64,000 nucleotides of DNA from Microbulbifer variabilis (lineage in GTDB: Bacteria; Pseudomonadota; Gammaproteobacteria; Pseudomonadales; Cellvibrionaceae), in the NCBI RefSeq assembly GCF_023716485.1, contig NZ_CP092418.1:434001-498000 (forward strand), given 5' to 3'. This document shows positions 27,166-35,649 of this stretch, piece by piece (the first letter of the stretch is position 1; the number at the start of each line of letters is the position of its first letter). The position numbers and the translations under genes were made by a program. The notes under the pieces were generated by a model. The model had not been told where the DNA came from. It saw only the letters and a program-made list of their open reading frames with translations, and ran no database searches.

Positions 27166-28287
27166 ATGAGTTGTTCAGAAACAGTGGAACATATAAAAGG
27201 AAGTGTTGCTGAATGTGCAAACTGCAAGACCGAACTTTTGGGGCCACACTGTTATTCTTGTGGTCAGCCTGTAAAAGGAATGGTGCGCCAATTTTCTAAC
27301 ATAATCGGGGATTTTTTTGACACATTACTAGCGCTTGATTCGCGTATAGTACGCACTCTGGCGCCTTTGCTGTTTCGTCCTGGTTTTCTAACAGTCGAGT
27401 ATTTTGCTGGACGGCGGGTACGTTATGTCAGCCCAGTACGTTTGTTTATTTTCTTATGTATAACAACCTTTTTTACAATTCAGCTTAGCACTGATTGGAA
27501 GGATTATTCATCTGAGAATGATGAGACTGTGGTTGAGGAAGTATCTGATATAAAGCAGCCCCTTGATGAAGGGAGAAATACTATATCAGACACATCAAAT
27601 CAGGATGTCGAGACTGAATTTTTGCCGAATAAGGCTCCAAAAAAAGTTGGTGAAATAATCGATGATTTTCAGAGGGCTGAGCCCAAATTGGTAGTTGATA
27701 TTTTTGATAGTGAAGAGGATGAACATTGCAATGTAAAGATTGGTGGAGCTTGTTGGGATAACAAAGTTGAACGCCCCAGATTTTCAGGTGTACCACAATC
27801 CCTGGTGGATAGCGTGGCTGAATTCTTGCTAAAGATCGAAAAAAATAGTGATCTAGTTGAAGCTGATCCCAATCGTTTCAAGAAGATTTTTCTTGGTTCT
27901 TTACCTTCCACACTATTTATTATGCTGCCTATTTTTGCATTCATGTTATGGGTGCTTTATCTGTTCAAGCGAAGGTTATATATGGAACACTTAATTGTTG
28001 CATTACATAGCCATGCATTTATTAGTTTGGCACTATTACTGATGACTCTTCTACTTAATGTTCAGGGTTGGTTTGGCGGTTATCCATGGGTTGAGCAGAT
28101 CACGTGGAGTTTAATATCTATCCTTGTCTTTTGGATACCTGTATATCTTTTAATCATGCAAAAGCGTTTATATAGGCAAGGTTGGATTATGACTTTGATT
28201 AAGTATTCTTTCTTAGCTGTTGTGTATCCGCTAATGCTTTCAATTGGAGCTACATTGGCAGTTTTATACAGCGTCGCAGAATTTTAG
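27166..28287 (+). CDS. DUF3667 membrane protein, copy 2
   Basis: A 373-residue paralogue of the preceding gene, with the same zinc ribbon (CANCKTELLGPHCYSCGQ), the same TM1 region (GRRVRYVSPVRLFIFLCI) and the same C-terminal block (LPSTLFIMLPIFAFMLWV, KRRLYMEHLIVALHSHAF). The middle ~150 residues share almost nothing with copy 1 beyond acidity. The ends therefore look constrained, probably as a membrane module, while the loop, probably periplasmic, diverged. ATG 27166 has AAAGAGG upstream. The gap of 139 bp to copy 1 suggests its own promoter or a loose operon. Confidence 0.8.
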   Translation: MSCSETVEHIKGSVAECANCKTELLGPHCYSCGQPVKGMVRQFSNIIGDFFDTLLALDSRIVRTLAPLLFRPGFLTVEYFAGRRVRYVSPVRLFIFLCITTFFTIQLSTDWKDYSSENDETVVEEVSDIKQPLDEGRNTISDTSNQDVETEFLPNKAPKKVGEIIDDFQRAEPKLVVDIFDSEEDEHCNVKIGGACWDNKVERPRFSGVPQSLVDSVAEFLLKIEKNSDLVEADPNRFKKIFLGSLPSTLFIMLPIFAFMLWVLYLFKRRLYMEHLIVALHSHAFISLALLLMTLLLNVQGWFGGYPWVEQITWSLISILVFWIPVYLLIMQKRLYRQGWIMTLIKYSFLAVVYPLMLSIGATLAVLYSVAEF

Positions 28288-28641
28288 TATTTTCTGTTTA
28301 TTTTCGGATGTTCTCACTCAGTAGTAATTAGGGTGCTAGGGTATTAAAAATACACGTTTAATACTCTTGATTATAAGAGGATAAGTTAATGTGGATGGAT
28401 GAGGATATATGCTTTGCATCTTGGTTATATTTGAAATTTCTCTAGCGCTGAGGTGTCTTAATTGTAAAACTGAATTTAAAATTAAAAAATCATGATAAAT
28501 AGGAGAGCTACAACTGTTTAAGATTAAATCCCGCCAATATTTTCCGGCTACATACAGATATTCCGTAAGGTCGCTTTACAATCTCTCCAGCCAATAGAAT
28601 GTAGTTTTTATTTGATATATGGCTGAAGGGTAAAATAGTTA
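28288..28641. other. Gene-free AT-rich stretch between DUF3667 copy 2 and the IS element
   Basis: No plausible gene, no strong hairpin with a T-run and no tRNA is visible. Its right edge is the insertion site of the IS5-family element (target TA at 28640-28641). Confidence 0.5.
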
Positions 28642-29494
28642 GAAGCTGTTTCATAACTTCTTTAGCGTAATTAACATGCAGGCAATATAGAAAAAAGCTC
28701 TGTATGAAGATAAGTAGCGATCCCACCTGACAACTAAACGACGGTAGTTCCCTAGCCATGCAAAAGTTCGCTCAACTTTCCAACGTCGCATATATCTCCT
28801 AAGCTTTCTGCCATCTTGTTTCGAAGGTTTTCTTCTATTCCTACGGTGAGGGCAAATCAGGTCAATTTCACGGCGGGCCAAACTATGGCGTAGTGGATCA
28901 GAATCTGCAGCCTTGTCGTACACTAGTCGTCGAATTTTTGTATTTTCATAGGTAACATCGAGTAGTGGGTGTAATAAATTTACTTCTGCTGGTGAGGCCG
29001 AAGTAACGGTGCCTCCCAATGGAATACCTTCGCCATCGACCACCACCATCCACTTTGTACCCTTGCCTCGCTTAGTTTTTCCGACTTCTGCTCCCCTTTT
29101 TTTGCTGAAGCAAAGCTACCATCCGAAAAGACTTCTTTCCAATTAAGCAGGGATCTTTGATCGAGCTGTCCGAAAAATTTTCTCCAAGCCTCCAACCAAG
29201 CGCCTTGCTCTTCCCAAAACTGGAGCCTTCTCCAGCAAGTACTCGGCGAAGGGTAAGATGGGGGGAGATCCTTCCATCGTGCTCCTGAGCGCAAAATCCA
29301 CAAGATACCTTCAAAACATGCACGGTTATCAATGGGTTTGGGACCTCCTTTTCCACGTTTTAGCTGGGGAAGGCAAGGCTCAATCAATTTCCACTGAGCG
29401 TCGGTTAATTCTGACTTAAATCTACTCACACTTACTGGTCTTATCATTCCATGAGGTCGCAAGAATAACTGATTTCAAGTTATGAAACAGCTTC
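28642..29494 (-). mobile_element. Complete IS5-family insertion sequence (IS427-like), ~853 bp
   Basis: Perfect 18-bp terminal inverted repeats, GAAGCTGTTTCATAACTT at 28642-28659 and its complement at 29477-29494, bound a two-frame transposase gene. The flanks read TA on both sides (28640-28641 and 29495-29496), fitting a 2-bp TA target duplication as in the IS427 group. The transposase stop codon lies inside the 28642-28659 repeat. Both ends and both frames are intact, so the element may still be able to move. Confidence 0.88.
28651..29447 (-). CDS. IS5-family transposase made by -1 frameshift (orfA/orfB)
   Basis: orfA (ATG 29447, stop at 28980) encodes the DUF4096-like N-terminal part with LTDAQWKLIEPCLP and FEGILWILRSGARWKDLP. 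orfB (open from before 29049 to 28651) encodes the DDE catalytic part: Asp in WMVVVDGEG, Asp in LVYDKAADSD and Glu in WKVERTFAWLGNYRRL. The frames meet at GCAAAAAAAGGG (seven A near 29093-29099). A -1 slip there gives AKKRGAEVGKTKRGKGTKWM, the sequence expected of this group. A7 is a classic slippery heptamer, so this is programmed frameshifting rather than decay. Confidence 0.85.
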
Positions 29495-29523
29495 TAGTAA
29501 AAGAATACTTTATGGAGGGTAAC

Positions 29524-30249
29524 ATGTTGAGAATAATAATCAGTTTTTTAGCTAGTTTGCTGACTTTGATTTTGGCGATAATCAGTTATGCAGATCCGAT
29601 TCAGGATATAAGTATGCAGAACTATAATGCTGGTTGGTACCCTAACTTCTATCAAGGTCAGGGTCCATTGACCTGCCGTAGAACTTGTGCAACTTGGGTC
29701 GGTGCTATACCAGAATCTGAACTGACAAAGGAGATGACAGAGGAGTTTGAACGAACCAATGTTTGTAAAATCACTCGCAATCCAGTGATTATTGAAAAGC
29801 CATATGATGATCCATTGGCCCATTGGTTATATGGTAATCAATTTGACGACAAAGCTAATTGTTATGCGGGTACACCCTTTGGAGTAATTGAAGATGATCA
29901 CTACATGTGCTTATGTGTATGTGACAAACCAGACCTGATCGTGAGCAAAATTCATGATCCAATCTGGGACTCTGGTTCAGGGCAATCCCTGATTGCTGTA
30001 GATATCACCAATATCGGGCAAATGGCAGCTGCCGCAAGTTTTGCTCACCTGATCGATCCCGATACTTTGGCCAATGATGTTCAAGCAATCCCAGCCTTAG
30101 CCGTTGGTGTGACGATAACCCTCATCTTTACCCTGAATTATTGGGTATTTGATCCTGATGCGGTGCTGGAAGTGACCGCAGACTATAAAAACATCGTGGA
30201 GGAATGCGATGAAACTAACAATATGCTGGTTTATAAAAAGCAGGGTTAA
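29524..30249 (+). CDS. Secreted Cys-rich protein with C-terminal CARDB domain
   Basis: A 241-residue protein. The signal peptide (LRIIISFLASLLTLILAIIS, cut after SYA) is followed by an N-terminal module with many Cys (LTCRRTCATW, NVCKIT, ANCYAG, MCLCVCDKP), likely disulfide-bonded. From ~138 there is an immunoglobulin-like CARDB adhesion domain: PDLIVSKIHDPIWDSG, VDITNIGQMAA, then the ending VEECDETNNMLVY that is typical of CARDB. ATG 29524 has GGAGGG 5-10 bases upstream; the frame open from 29482 begins inside the IS repeat and is not the start. The N-terminal module is not one I recognise. An extracellular binding role is inferred. Confidence 0.7.
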   Translation: MLRIIISFLASLLTLILAIISYADPIQDISMQNYNAGWYPNFYQGQGPLTCRRTCATWVGAIPESELTKEMTEEFERTNVCKITRNPVIIEKPYDDPLAHWLYGNQFDDKANCYAGTPFGVIEDDHYMCLCVCDKPDLIVSKIHDPIWDSGSGQSLIAVDITNIGQMAAAASFAHLIDPDTLANDVQAIPALAVGVTITLIFTLNYWVFDPDAVLEVTADYKNIVEECDETNNMLVYKKQG

Positions 30250-30279
30250 AAATACATCTTATTAGTGTTCGATAATAAA

Positions 30280-30555
30280 TTAACGAGCTAGGTGAACATT
30301 AATTACCTCACAGTTCTCCTTGCTTACTGTAGCCGTTGGCATACCACCGCCCTTGATATTAGTATCGGGCTTTTTGGGCACAATGATGTACATACGATGG
30401 TAGTTACGTAATACGTAGTCTTTCTTGTTTGCGCTTAACCAAGGGTATTCGTTTGCAATGGCGGCTACCCCCCTTGCCAGGGCAATACCATCGGTACAAT
30501 TATTTGGTGTGGTGGTGGCCATAACCATGGCTAGTAGGGCAGATGAAAAGAGCAT
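30280..30555 (-). CDS. Small secreted hypothetical protein
   Basis: A 91-residue protein with a hydrophobic start (MLFSSALLAMVMA) that looks like a short signal peptide. Its mature part has two Cys (in PNNCTDG and KENCEVI) that could form a disulfide, and the stretch VLRNYHRMYIIVPKKPD. I do not recognise a family. The start has only a weak ribosome site and the gene stands alone, convergent with the CARDB gene, so coding status is likely but not certain. Confidence 0.5.
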   Translation of the reverse strand: MLFSSALLAMVMATTTPNNCTDGIALARGVAAIANEYPWLSANKKDYVLRNYHRMYIIVPKKPDTNIKGGGMPTATVSKENCEVINVHLAR

Positions 30556-31019
30556 AAATCTTGTTCTTTGGCCGAAGTCGGGGTAATCGAGGCACTAAGC
30601 TGTCACTCGGGAAGTATAACTAAGTCGGCTACAGAGCTGTAGTGATCTATACCAGAGTTTTGTCCATCTATACTCTCTCACAGCAGAGTGGCAGGTCTAT
30701 ACCGGTCACTCTGCTAAACCTATTTTCCCTCATGAATTCTCAATTATCCCCATACTGATTTCTTTGCTTTGCAATATCTTCATTTGATTATCCGCTTCGA
30801 CGGTTCTCAGTTGAAACTATAAAAGGAGAAATTTGAAGGAATGAGTACTTATGAATAGCGAAAATCTGTGGCTTGCGACACGAGTACATAAGATGGCATG
30901 GAAAATGAAGCTGTTAACCACAGCGTATTTTGCGTTGCAATCGGCATGTCTGTTTTTGTCGTAATTGCGTCTTTTGTGACATTTCTAGAGGAGTAGAATA
31001 GGTACAAGGAGGAATTACT
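30556..31019. other. Gene-free stretch upstream of the GlxA/S41 pair
   Basis: About 460 bases with no credible gene. It contains three copies of TCTATAC (starting 30646, 30667, 30696) and a long inverted repeat (30682-30715), listed separately. A strong AAGGAGG ribosome site for the next gene lies at its right end. The divergent promoters of the small secreted gene and the GlxA-type gene must be here. Confidence 0.5.
30682..30715. repeat. 9-bp inverted repeat AGCAGAGTG / CACTCTGCT
   Basis: Arms at 30682-30690 and 30707-30715 are perfect, and inner bases GGT/ACC can extend the pairing around a CTAT loop. There is no T-run on either side, so it is not an intrinsic terminator. Its position between divergent genes, with a TCTATAC copy inside its loop, suggests a regulatory structure or operator. 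Confidence 0.5.
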
Positions 31020-31967
31020 ATGAGCAGAAAGATTGGTTTTTTCATTGCCGATGGTTTTCAGGCCCTGGACTTATTTGGCCCCTTGGATGCATTTATGGAG
31101 ACTAACAGTTTTATCAGTGAGGCCTATTCTTGCTATTTATTAGGTTTGTCTTCAGGGGTTGTTGAAACAGCATATGGACAATCCCTTTCTGTAGACTGCG
31201 ATATCTTTGAATTACCACAAGTCGATTACTTGGTCATTTGTGGCGGTGTTGGAATGCGGCAATTGGAACTGAACTCGAAGCAACTCAATGCTTTGAGACT
31301 GATAGCTGAAAATGCCCATAGGGTAATGAGTATCTGTACCGGTGCTTTTATACTGGCAAAGATTTTTCCTGAACAGAGTCATAGAGTTACTACACATTGG
31401 CGACACTGCCGACAATTGGCACAACAGGCGGTTAATTATCAAGTAGAAGAAGACCCGCTGTTTATTGAAAGTGAAGGAATTTGGTCTTCCGCCGGTGTTT
31501 TATCTGGCGTCGACCTAGCCTTAGAGATCATCCGCAGAGACCACGGCAATACTATTGCTGCGAGTGTTGCCAAAGAGCTGGTGGTCTATCTACAGCGCCG
31601 TGGTGGCCAGACGCAGTACTCAGACTTATTACAAGTACAATCTGGCGATAGCATGCGCCTCAACCCATTGCTGGAGTGGTTAGCTCAAGATTACCAAAAA
31701 CCTATCAATGTCTCCGATATGGCCGAGAGAATATCTATCAGTGAGCGCCAGTTAACACGCTTGTTCAAGCGTCATTTACACAGCACGCCTAGCCAGTATT
31801 TAAATCAAATTCGCCTCAACCGGGCGCGGGACCTGATTACCTGCGAGTCCTTGAGCTTGGAGCAAGTGGCTCTAAGAGTGGGCTTTTCCAGTTACGATAG
31901 TTTTCGCCGGGCCTTTCACCTTCAGTTTGGAGTCTCCCCCTCATATTTCAGTCGGAATCAAGCATGA
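31020..31967 (+). CDS. GlxA-type transcriptional regulator (DJ-1/PfpI-like domain + AraC HTH)
   Basis: A 315-residue regulator. Residues 1-~190 form a class I glutamine-amidotransferase-like (DJ-1/PfpI) domain, with IGFFIADGFQALDLFGPLDA at the start and Cys106 in MSICTGAF at the nucleophile-elbow position. Residues ~215-315 are an AraC double HTH (ISISERQLTRLFKRHLHSTP, then VALRVGFSSYDSFRRAFHLQFG). Such proteins activate genes in response to small metabolites; the N-terminal domain is usually non-enzymatic. ATG 31020 has AAGGAGG upstream. Its TGA overlaps the ATG of the S41-like gene, so the two are coupled. The effector is unknown. Confidence 0.88.
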   Translation: MSRKIGFFIADGFQALDLFGPLDAFMETNSFISEAYSCYLLGLSSGVVETAYGQSLSVDCDIFELPQVDYLVICGGVGMRQLELNSKQLNALRLIAENAHRVMSICTGAFILAKIFPEQSHRVTTHWRHCRQLAQQAVNYQVEEDPLFIESEGIWSSAGVLSGVDLALEIIRRDHGNTIAASVAKELVVYLQRRGGQTQYSDLLQVQSGDSMRLNPLLEWLAQDYQKPINVSDMAERISISERQLTRLFKRHLHSTPSQYLNQIRLNRARDLITCESLSLEQVALRVGFSSYDSFRRAFHLQFGVSPSYFSRNQA

Positions 31968-33223
31968 AACAAAGATTATTTTTAATTATCTACTTGTTAT
32001 TTTTTTCATATAAAGCCTACACGCTTGAAACTGAGGAGGTTAGTTTGTGGAAGGAAGATATACAGCAATTACAGAAATTAATTGAGATACATCATATAGA
32101 TCCGTTTGTTAATATTGATAAATATGAATTCTATGAGCAAATCCATAATCTACTTAAATCTCTGCCAGATATGAATGAAGCAGAAGTAGAGGTGGGAATA
32201 ATGCGTTTAATGCGTAGTATTGGAGATGGTCACACCTTCTACAATATGATGTCTGGGCCCCATAGGCATTACCCATTTCGATTTAAATACTTCGTTGATA
32301 AACTTAAGGTTGTAGATTCAATAGCAAAATACAGTTTCTTGCAGGGAGCGGAGCTTACAGCTGTTAATGGTTATAGCATACCTAAATTAGAGCAGCAGCT
32401 TGCTCCTTTTGTAAATTATGTAGATAACCCCTATAGCTTTAGGTTTTCCTTCAGTCTTCATATCACTTTGGCAAAGTTTCTTTATGGAACTGGCATTAGT
32501 GATGGACAAGATGAGGTGACTTACCAGTTTTTAAAAGATGGTAGATCTATCTCAATGAAAGTGCACTCTGTGCCTATGGAAAAATTTGGTGGGCTGAATA
32601 CACAGTATCCGGTTTTGGTTCCTGATATTAATTATTTTAATATCGACCTGTCAGGTATCCGCCTGGCTTTACTAGGAAAGTACGACGCAGTTTACGTGGA
32701 CTTTGATAGTTATCCGGATTTCAGTGATCTTCAAGAGCAGTGTGAGAATATTGTTGATATCATACGTGGTAGTAGAGTTCAGAATCTTGTTATCGATTTT
32801 CGAGATAATCATGGCGGGGATTTTTACGTAGGCTTGGCTCTCTCCTCCTGTATTCAAAATTTGGATCAATTCGATTGGCGCAATGGTATATATGTAATGA
32901 TTGATGAAGGTACTCAATCAGCAGCGATGAGTAATGCGGCCCAGTATCAGCAAATTCTCAATGCCAACTTGGTGGGTACTCCGACAGGCGCCGATCCTAA
33001 TATAGCCTCTGAAACTAACCGTTTTAAGCTTAAAAACTCGAAGAGAGAGATAAGTATTGCCAAGCGCTATTATCGCTTTATTCAATCTCCTACCGATGCG
33101 CTCTACCCTGATTTTCCGATGACGACAAGCTGGCGTGACTATAAGCAGGGTAGGGACGGAGCACTATTACAGTTACTAAATCATATTCAAGAAAAGGATC
33201 GTGAAAATCAGGTAAAGTCATAG
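31964..33223 (+). CDS. Secreted S41 (tail-specific protease-like) peptidase
   Basis: A 419-residue protein with signal peptide (MKQRLFLIIYLLFFSYKAYT). The S41 core includes IGDGHTFY (~87-93), a PDZ-like middle (FLQGAELTAVNGYSIPKL) and VIDFRDNHGGD (~277-286), followed by Ser319 in GTQSAAMSNA, the expected catalytic serine region. S41 enzymes cut C-termini of exported proteins. This one is closer to the stand-alone interphotoreceptor-retinoid-binding-like group than to Prc. It is translationally coupled to a GlxA-type regulator, an unusual pairing. The codons are AT-rich. Confidence 0.8.
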   Translation: MKQRLFLIIYLLFFSYKAYTLETEEVSLWKEDIQQLQKLIEIHHIDPFVNIDKYEFYEQIHNLLKSLPDMNEAEVEVGIMRLMRSIGDGHTFYNMMSGPHRHYPFRFKYFVDKLKVVDSIAKYSFLQGAELTAVNGYSIPKLEQQLAPFVNYVDNPYSFRFSFSLHITLAKFLYGTGISDGQDEVTYQFLKDGRSISMKVHSVPMEKFGGLNTQYPVLVPDINYFNIDLSGIRLALLGKYDAVYVDFDSYPDFSDLQEQCENIVDIIRGSRVQNLVIDFRDNHGGDFYVGLALSSCIQNLDQFDWRNGIYVMIDEGTQSAAMSNAAQYQQILNANLVGTPTGADPNIASETNRFKLKNSKREISIAKRYYRFIQSPTDALYPDFPMTTSWRDYKQGRDGALLQLLNHIQEKDRENQVKS

Positions 33224-33381
33224 TAAATATTGACTTTCATTGTACTGAAAAAATAATACACTGCACTCGAAATCTTATTAGGTTTCAATACTCATTGAGC
33301 GCATTCATGAGTTTATTCATAATAAATGCTGATAGCAGTGTATTAATCGTTTTCTAGAGAATAGCTCTTTAAAATAAACGA

Positions 33382-34395
33382 TTACCATTCCACACAAATC
33401 TTACCGAAATGTGAACCGCTGGTTTGGTACTCAAAAGCCTCCTCAAGATTGGCAAATGGAAATGTCTTATCGATAACTGGATGTACTGTATTACTTTCCA
33501 ATGCCGCAACATAATTCTGCTGTTCACGGCGATTTCCCACAACCAGCCCTTGTAGGCGTGCCTGTTTTCCCATCAGTAATGCTGTTGGGACTTCTCCCTC
33601 TCTGCCAGTTAGCACCCCAATGAGGGAAATGTGCCCCCCCACCCTAACCGACTGAATGGATTGTTCCAAAGTGGCGGGCCCACCCACCTCGATAATATGA
33701 TCGGCCCCTTTGCCATGGGTTAACTCCAGTACTTTTTCTGACCACTGTGTATGGGTCTTATAATTAATCCCGTGAGTTGCCCCCAGCTTCTTGGCGCGTT
33801 CTAGTTTCTCATCGGAGGATGAGGTCACAATTACTTGGGCGCCCAACATATTGGCAATTTGAATTACGGCAATAGATACGCCGCCAGTACCAAGGGTTAT
33901 AATTATATCTCCTGGTTTAACCTTGCCATCGCTGACCAAGGCCCTCCAGGCCGTGAGGCCCGCTGTGGTAATAGTGGCAGATTCAGTATGACTCCAGCCC
34001 TTGGGTGCCAGGGTAAATGCAGTGGCATCACGTACTACATGCTGGGCTGCCATTCCATCAATGCCATCTCCGGGTGTATTGGCGAAGCCCCAAACATTGT
34101 GACATGCCGGCCCTGCCTGCCATTGGGGGAAAAAGCAGGAAACCACGGAATCACCGATCTTAAATTCGGTGACACCCTCACCAACGGCCTCAACTGTTCC
34201 TGCACCATCAGACATTAAAATACGGCCATCTTCGGTAGATATACTGCCGTCGGCAACCAGCAAATCATGGAAGTTGAGCGAGGATGCGCCAATGGCAACA
34301 CGGATCTGCCCAGGCCCGGGCTTGCCGGGGTCATTAATTTCGCTCAGAGAGATATTTTCAAGACCGCCAGGTGCTTTTAGCGTCAGTGCTTTCAT
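33382..34395 (-). CDS. Zinc-type alcohol dehydrogenase-like (MDR superfamily) NAD(P)-dependent oxidoreductase
   Basis: A 337-residue medium-chain dehydrogenase/reductase. The GroES-like N-terminal half has SSLNFHDLLVADG, GAGTVEAVGEGVTEFKIGD and VVSCFFPQW. The Rossmann half (~150-300) has LTAWRALVSDG, IITLGTGGVSIAVIQIANM and the IEVGGPATLEQ stretch. The classical catalytic-zinc Cys pattern is absent, so it is of the zinc-independent quinone-reductase-like branch (NAD(P)-dependent alcohol dehydrogenase). It converges with the S41 gene. Just upstream, a stop codon overlaps its ATG (TAATG) in a short open frame. Confidence 0.87.
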   Translation of the reverse strand: MKALTLKAPGGLENISLSEINDPGKPGPGQIRVAIGASSLNFHDLLVADGSISTEDGRILMSDGAGTVEAVGEGVTEFKIGDSVVSCFFPQWQAGPACHNVWGFANTPGDGIDGMAAQHVVRDATAFTLAPKGWSHTESATITTAGLTAWRALVSDGKVKPGDIIITLGTGGVSIAVIQIANMLGAQVIVTSSSDEKLERAKKLGATHGINYKTHTQWSEKVLELTHGKGADHIIEVGGPATLEQSIQSVRVGGHISLIGVLTGREGEVPTALLMGKQARLQGLVVGNRREQQNYVAALESNTVHPVIDKTFPFANLEEAFEYQTSGSHFGKICVEW

Positions 34396-35136
34396 TATGT
34401 TTTTCCTTTAATCTTAAGAGCCTTTGTTCTCAGGCCTTCTAGCCAATCTTGATGGCCACTAATCATAGGATTAGGTTGGGTTATCACCAATTCAATGGCT
34501 GGCAACCGATTCTGTGCTTCTTATCTGAGGATATTATTAACCAGGCGTGCTGAACATCCATATCAAGCTGCAGGTGTTGACTATTGTTTAACTGGTGCAG
34601 TATATCCTACATAGCGCACTTCAACTGGAAATCGAGAATTTAAAATATACTTTGTGTACCTTTACTTAATTCAGGTTCCTGCCCATTCTGGAATTGGACA
34701 TTTACAGAGTTAACAGGCATGGAGCAGTGGCCACCCATCAGTTATAGCTGGCTTTGAGATAAAATTAACCTAGAGCAATGGTTATTGGGTAATCCTGAGA
34801 GAAGCTCTGAACCAGATTATTTTACTCATTGTGGTCTTGGTAATGTAGATGACGGTCAATCACTTTTCTCTGCAGAGTTGCCAATATATTCTTTAAGCTC
34901 ACGACTCTTCTGTATGGCGTTGAAGGGGTCATAGGGCTATGTACTTCAAATTTTTATTCATTATTCTCTATGAGAAAATCTTATATCTAATGGAAGGTTT
35001 AAGTGCTTGCAATATATTTAATTGGATGCTTGAAAGTCTAGAAATTAAAAATTATTTGAATGGAAAGTAACTGGCGTCATTTTCTGCTGCTATAAGTATT
35101 TAGTTGGTATACGTCTCTGGGAAACTGGTATAGCTC
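34396..35136. other. Gene-poor stretch with possible decayed coding remnants
   Basis: No intact gene is found over 741 bases. Two stretches look like relics. On the minus strand, a 30-codon frame (34487 to 34395) reads ITQPNPMISGHQDWLEGLRT and its stop overlaps the dehydrogenase start. On the plus strand, 34719-34934 reads MEQWPPISYSWL, a TGA, then DKINLEQWLLGNPERSSEPD and about 38 more codons. Neither is recognisable and either could be chance. The right part (34950-35136) is very AT-rich and probably holds the promoter of the next gene. Confidence 0.35.
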
Positions 35137-35649
35137 ATGACAAAGATTTTTAATGGGAATAAGTTATTGATAGCTCTGGTTGTATCTTTATCTGTAGAAA
35201 ACTTTGCGTATTCTGAGAGCTACGATACGGGCGATGAGCGTGATTGGTTGTTGAATGCAGAAAATGATAAAGATCGCTTAATTTTACTGCAAAACTATCT
35301 TGGTGGTTTTTCTGTTTCCATGTGGGAGGTAGGGGATCGTTACAAAACCATATATTCGGCACTTCAGAATGAGAACTTTGACCTAGCTATATATCATTGG
35401 AAAAAAATTAAAGCTGTCATTGAGAATGGTTATCTAAAACGTCCTGCCCGGAGGGCAAACTCGGATGCAATTTTTATAAACTCAACATATGAAGCTGTGC
35501 TTAGTGCATTTGAGACCAGGGATATAAAAAAAGCTTGGCAAGGGTTTTCCAATGCCCGCTCTGCATGTATGACATGTCATGTCGCCGAAAAAATACCTTG
35601 GATGAATGATCAAAATTTATTTAGAGATACTGCTGTTTCAAATAACTGA
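35137..35649 (+). CDS. Secreted mono-heme cytochrome-like protein
   Basis: A 170-residue protein with an N-terminal hydrophobic signal (LLIALVVSLSVENFAYS). The rest is mostly helical, and one c-type heme site CMTCH lies at 144-148 near the C-terminus in FSNARSACMTCHVAEK. A C-terminal CxxCH after long helices resembles the four-helix cytochrome c' layout, although this protein is not clearly of that family. An electron-transfer or gas-sensing role in the periplasm is inferred. It stands alone in an AT-rich gene-poor region. Confidence 0.65.
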   Translation: MTKIFNGNKLLIALVVSLSVENFAYSESYDTGDERDWLLNAENDKDRLILLQNYLGGFSVSMWEVGDRYKTIYSALQNENFDLAIYHWKKIKAVIENGYLKRPARRANSDAIFINSTYEAVLSAFETRDIKKAWQGFSNARSACMTCHVAEKIPWMNDQNLFRDTAVSNN

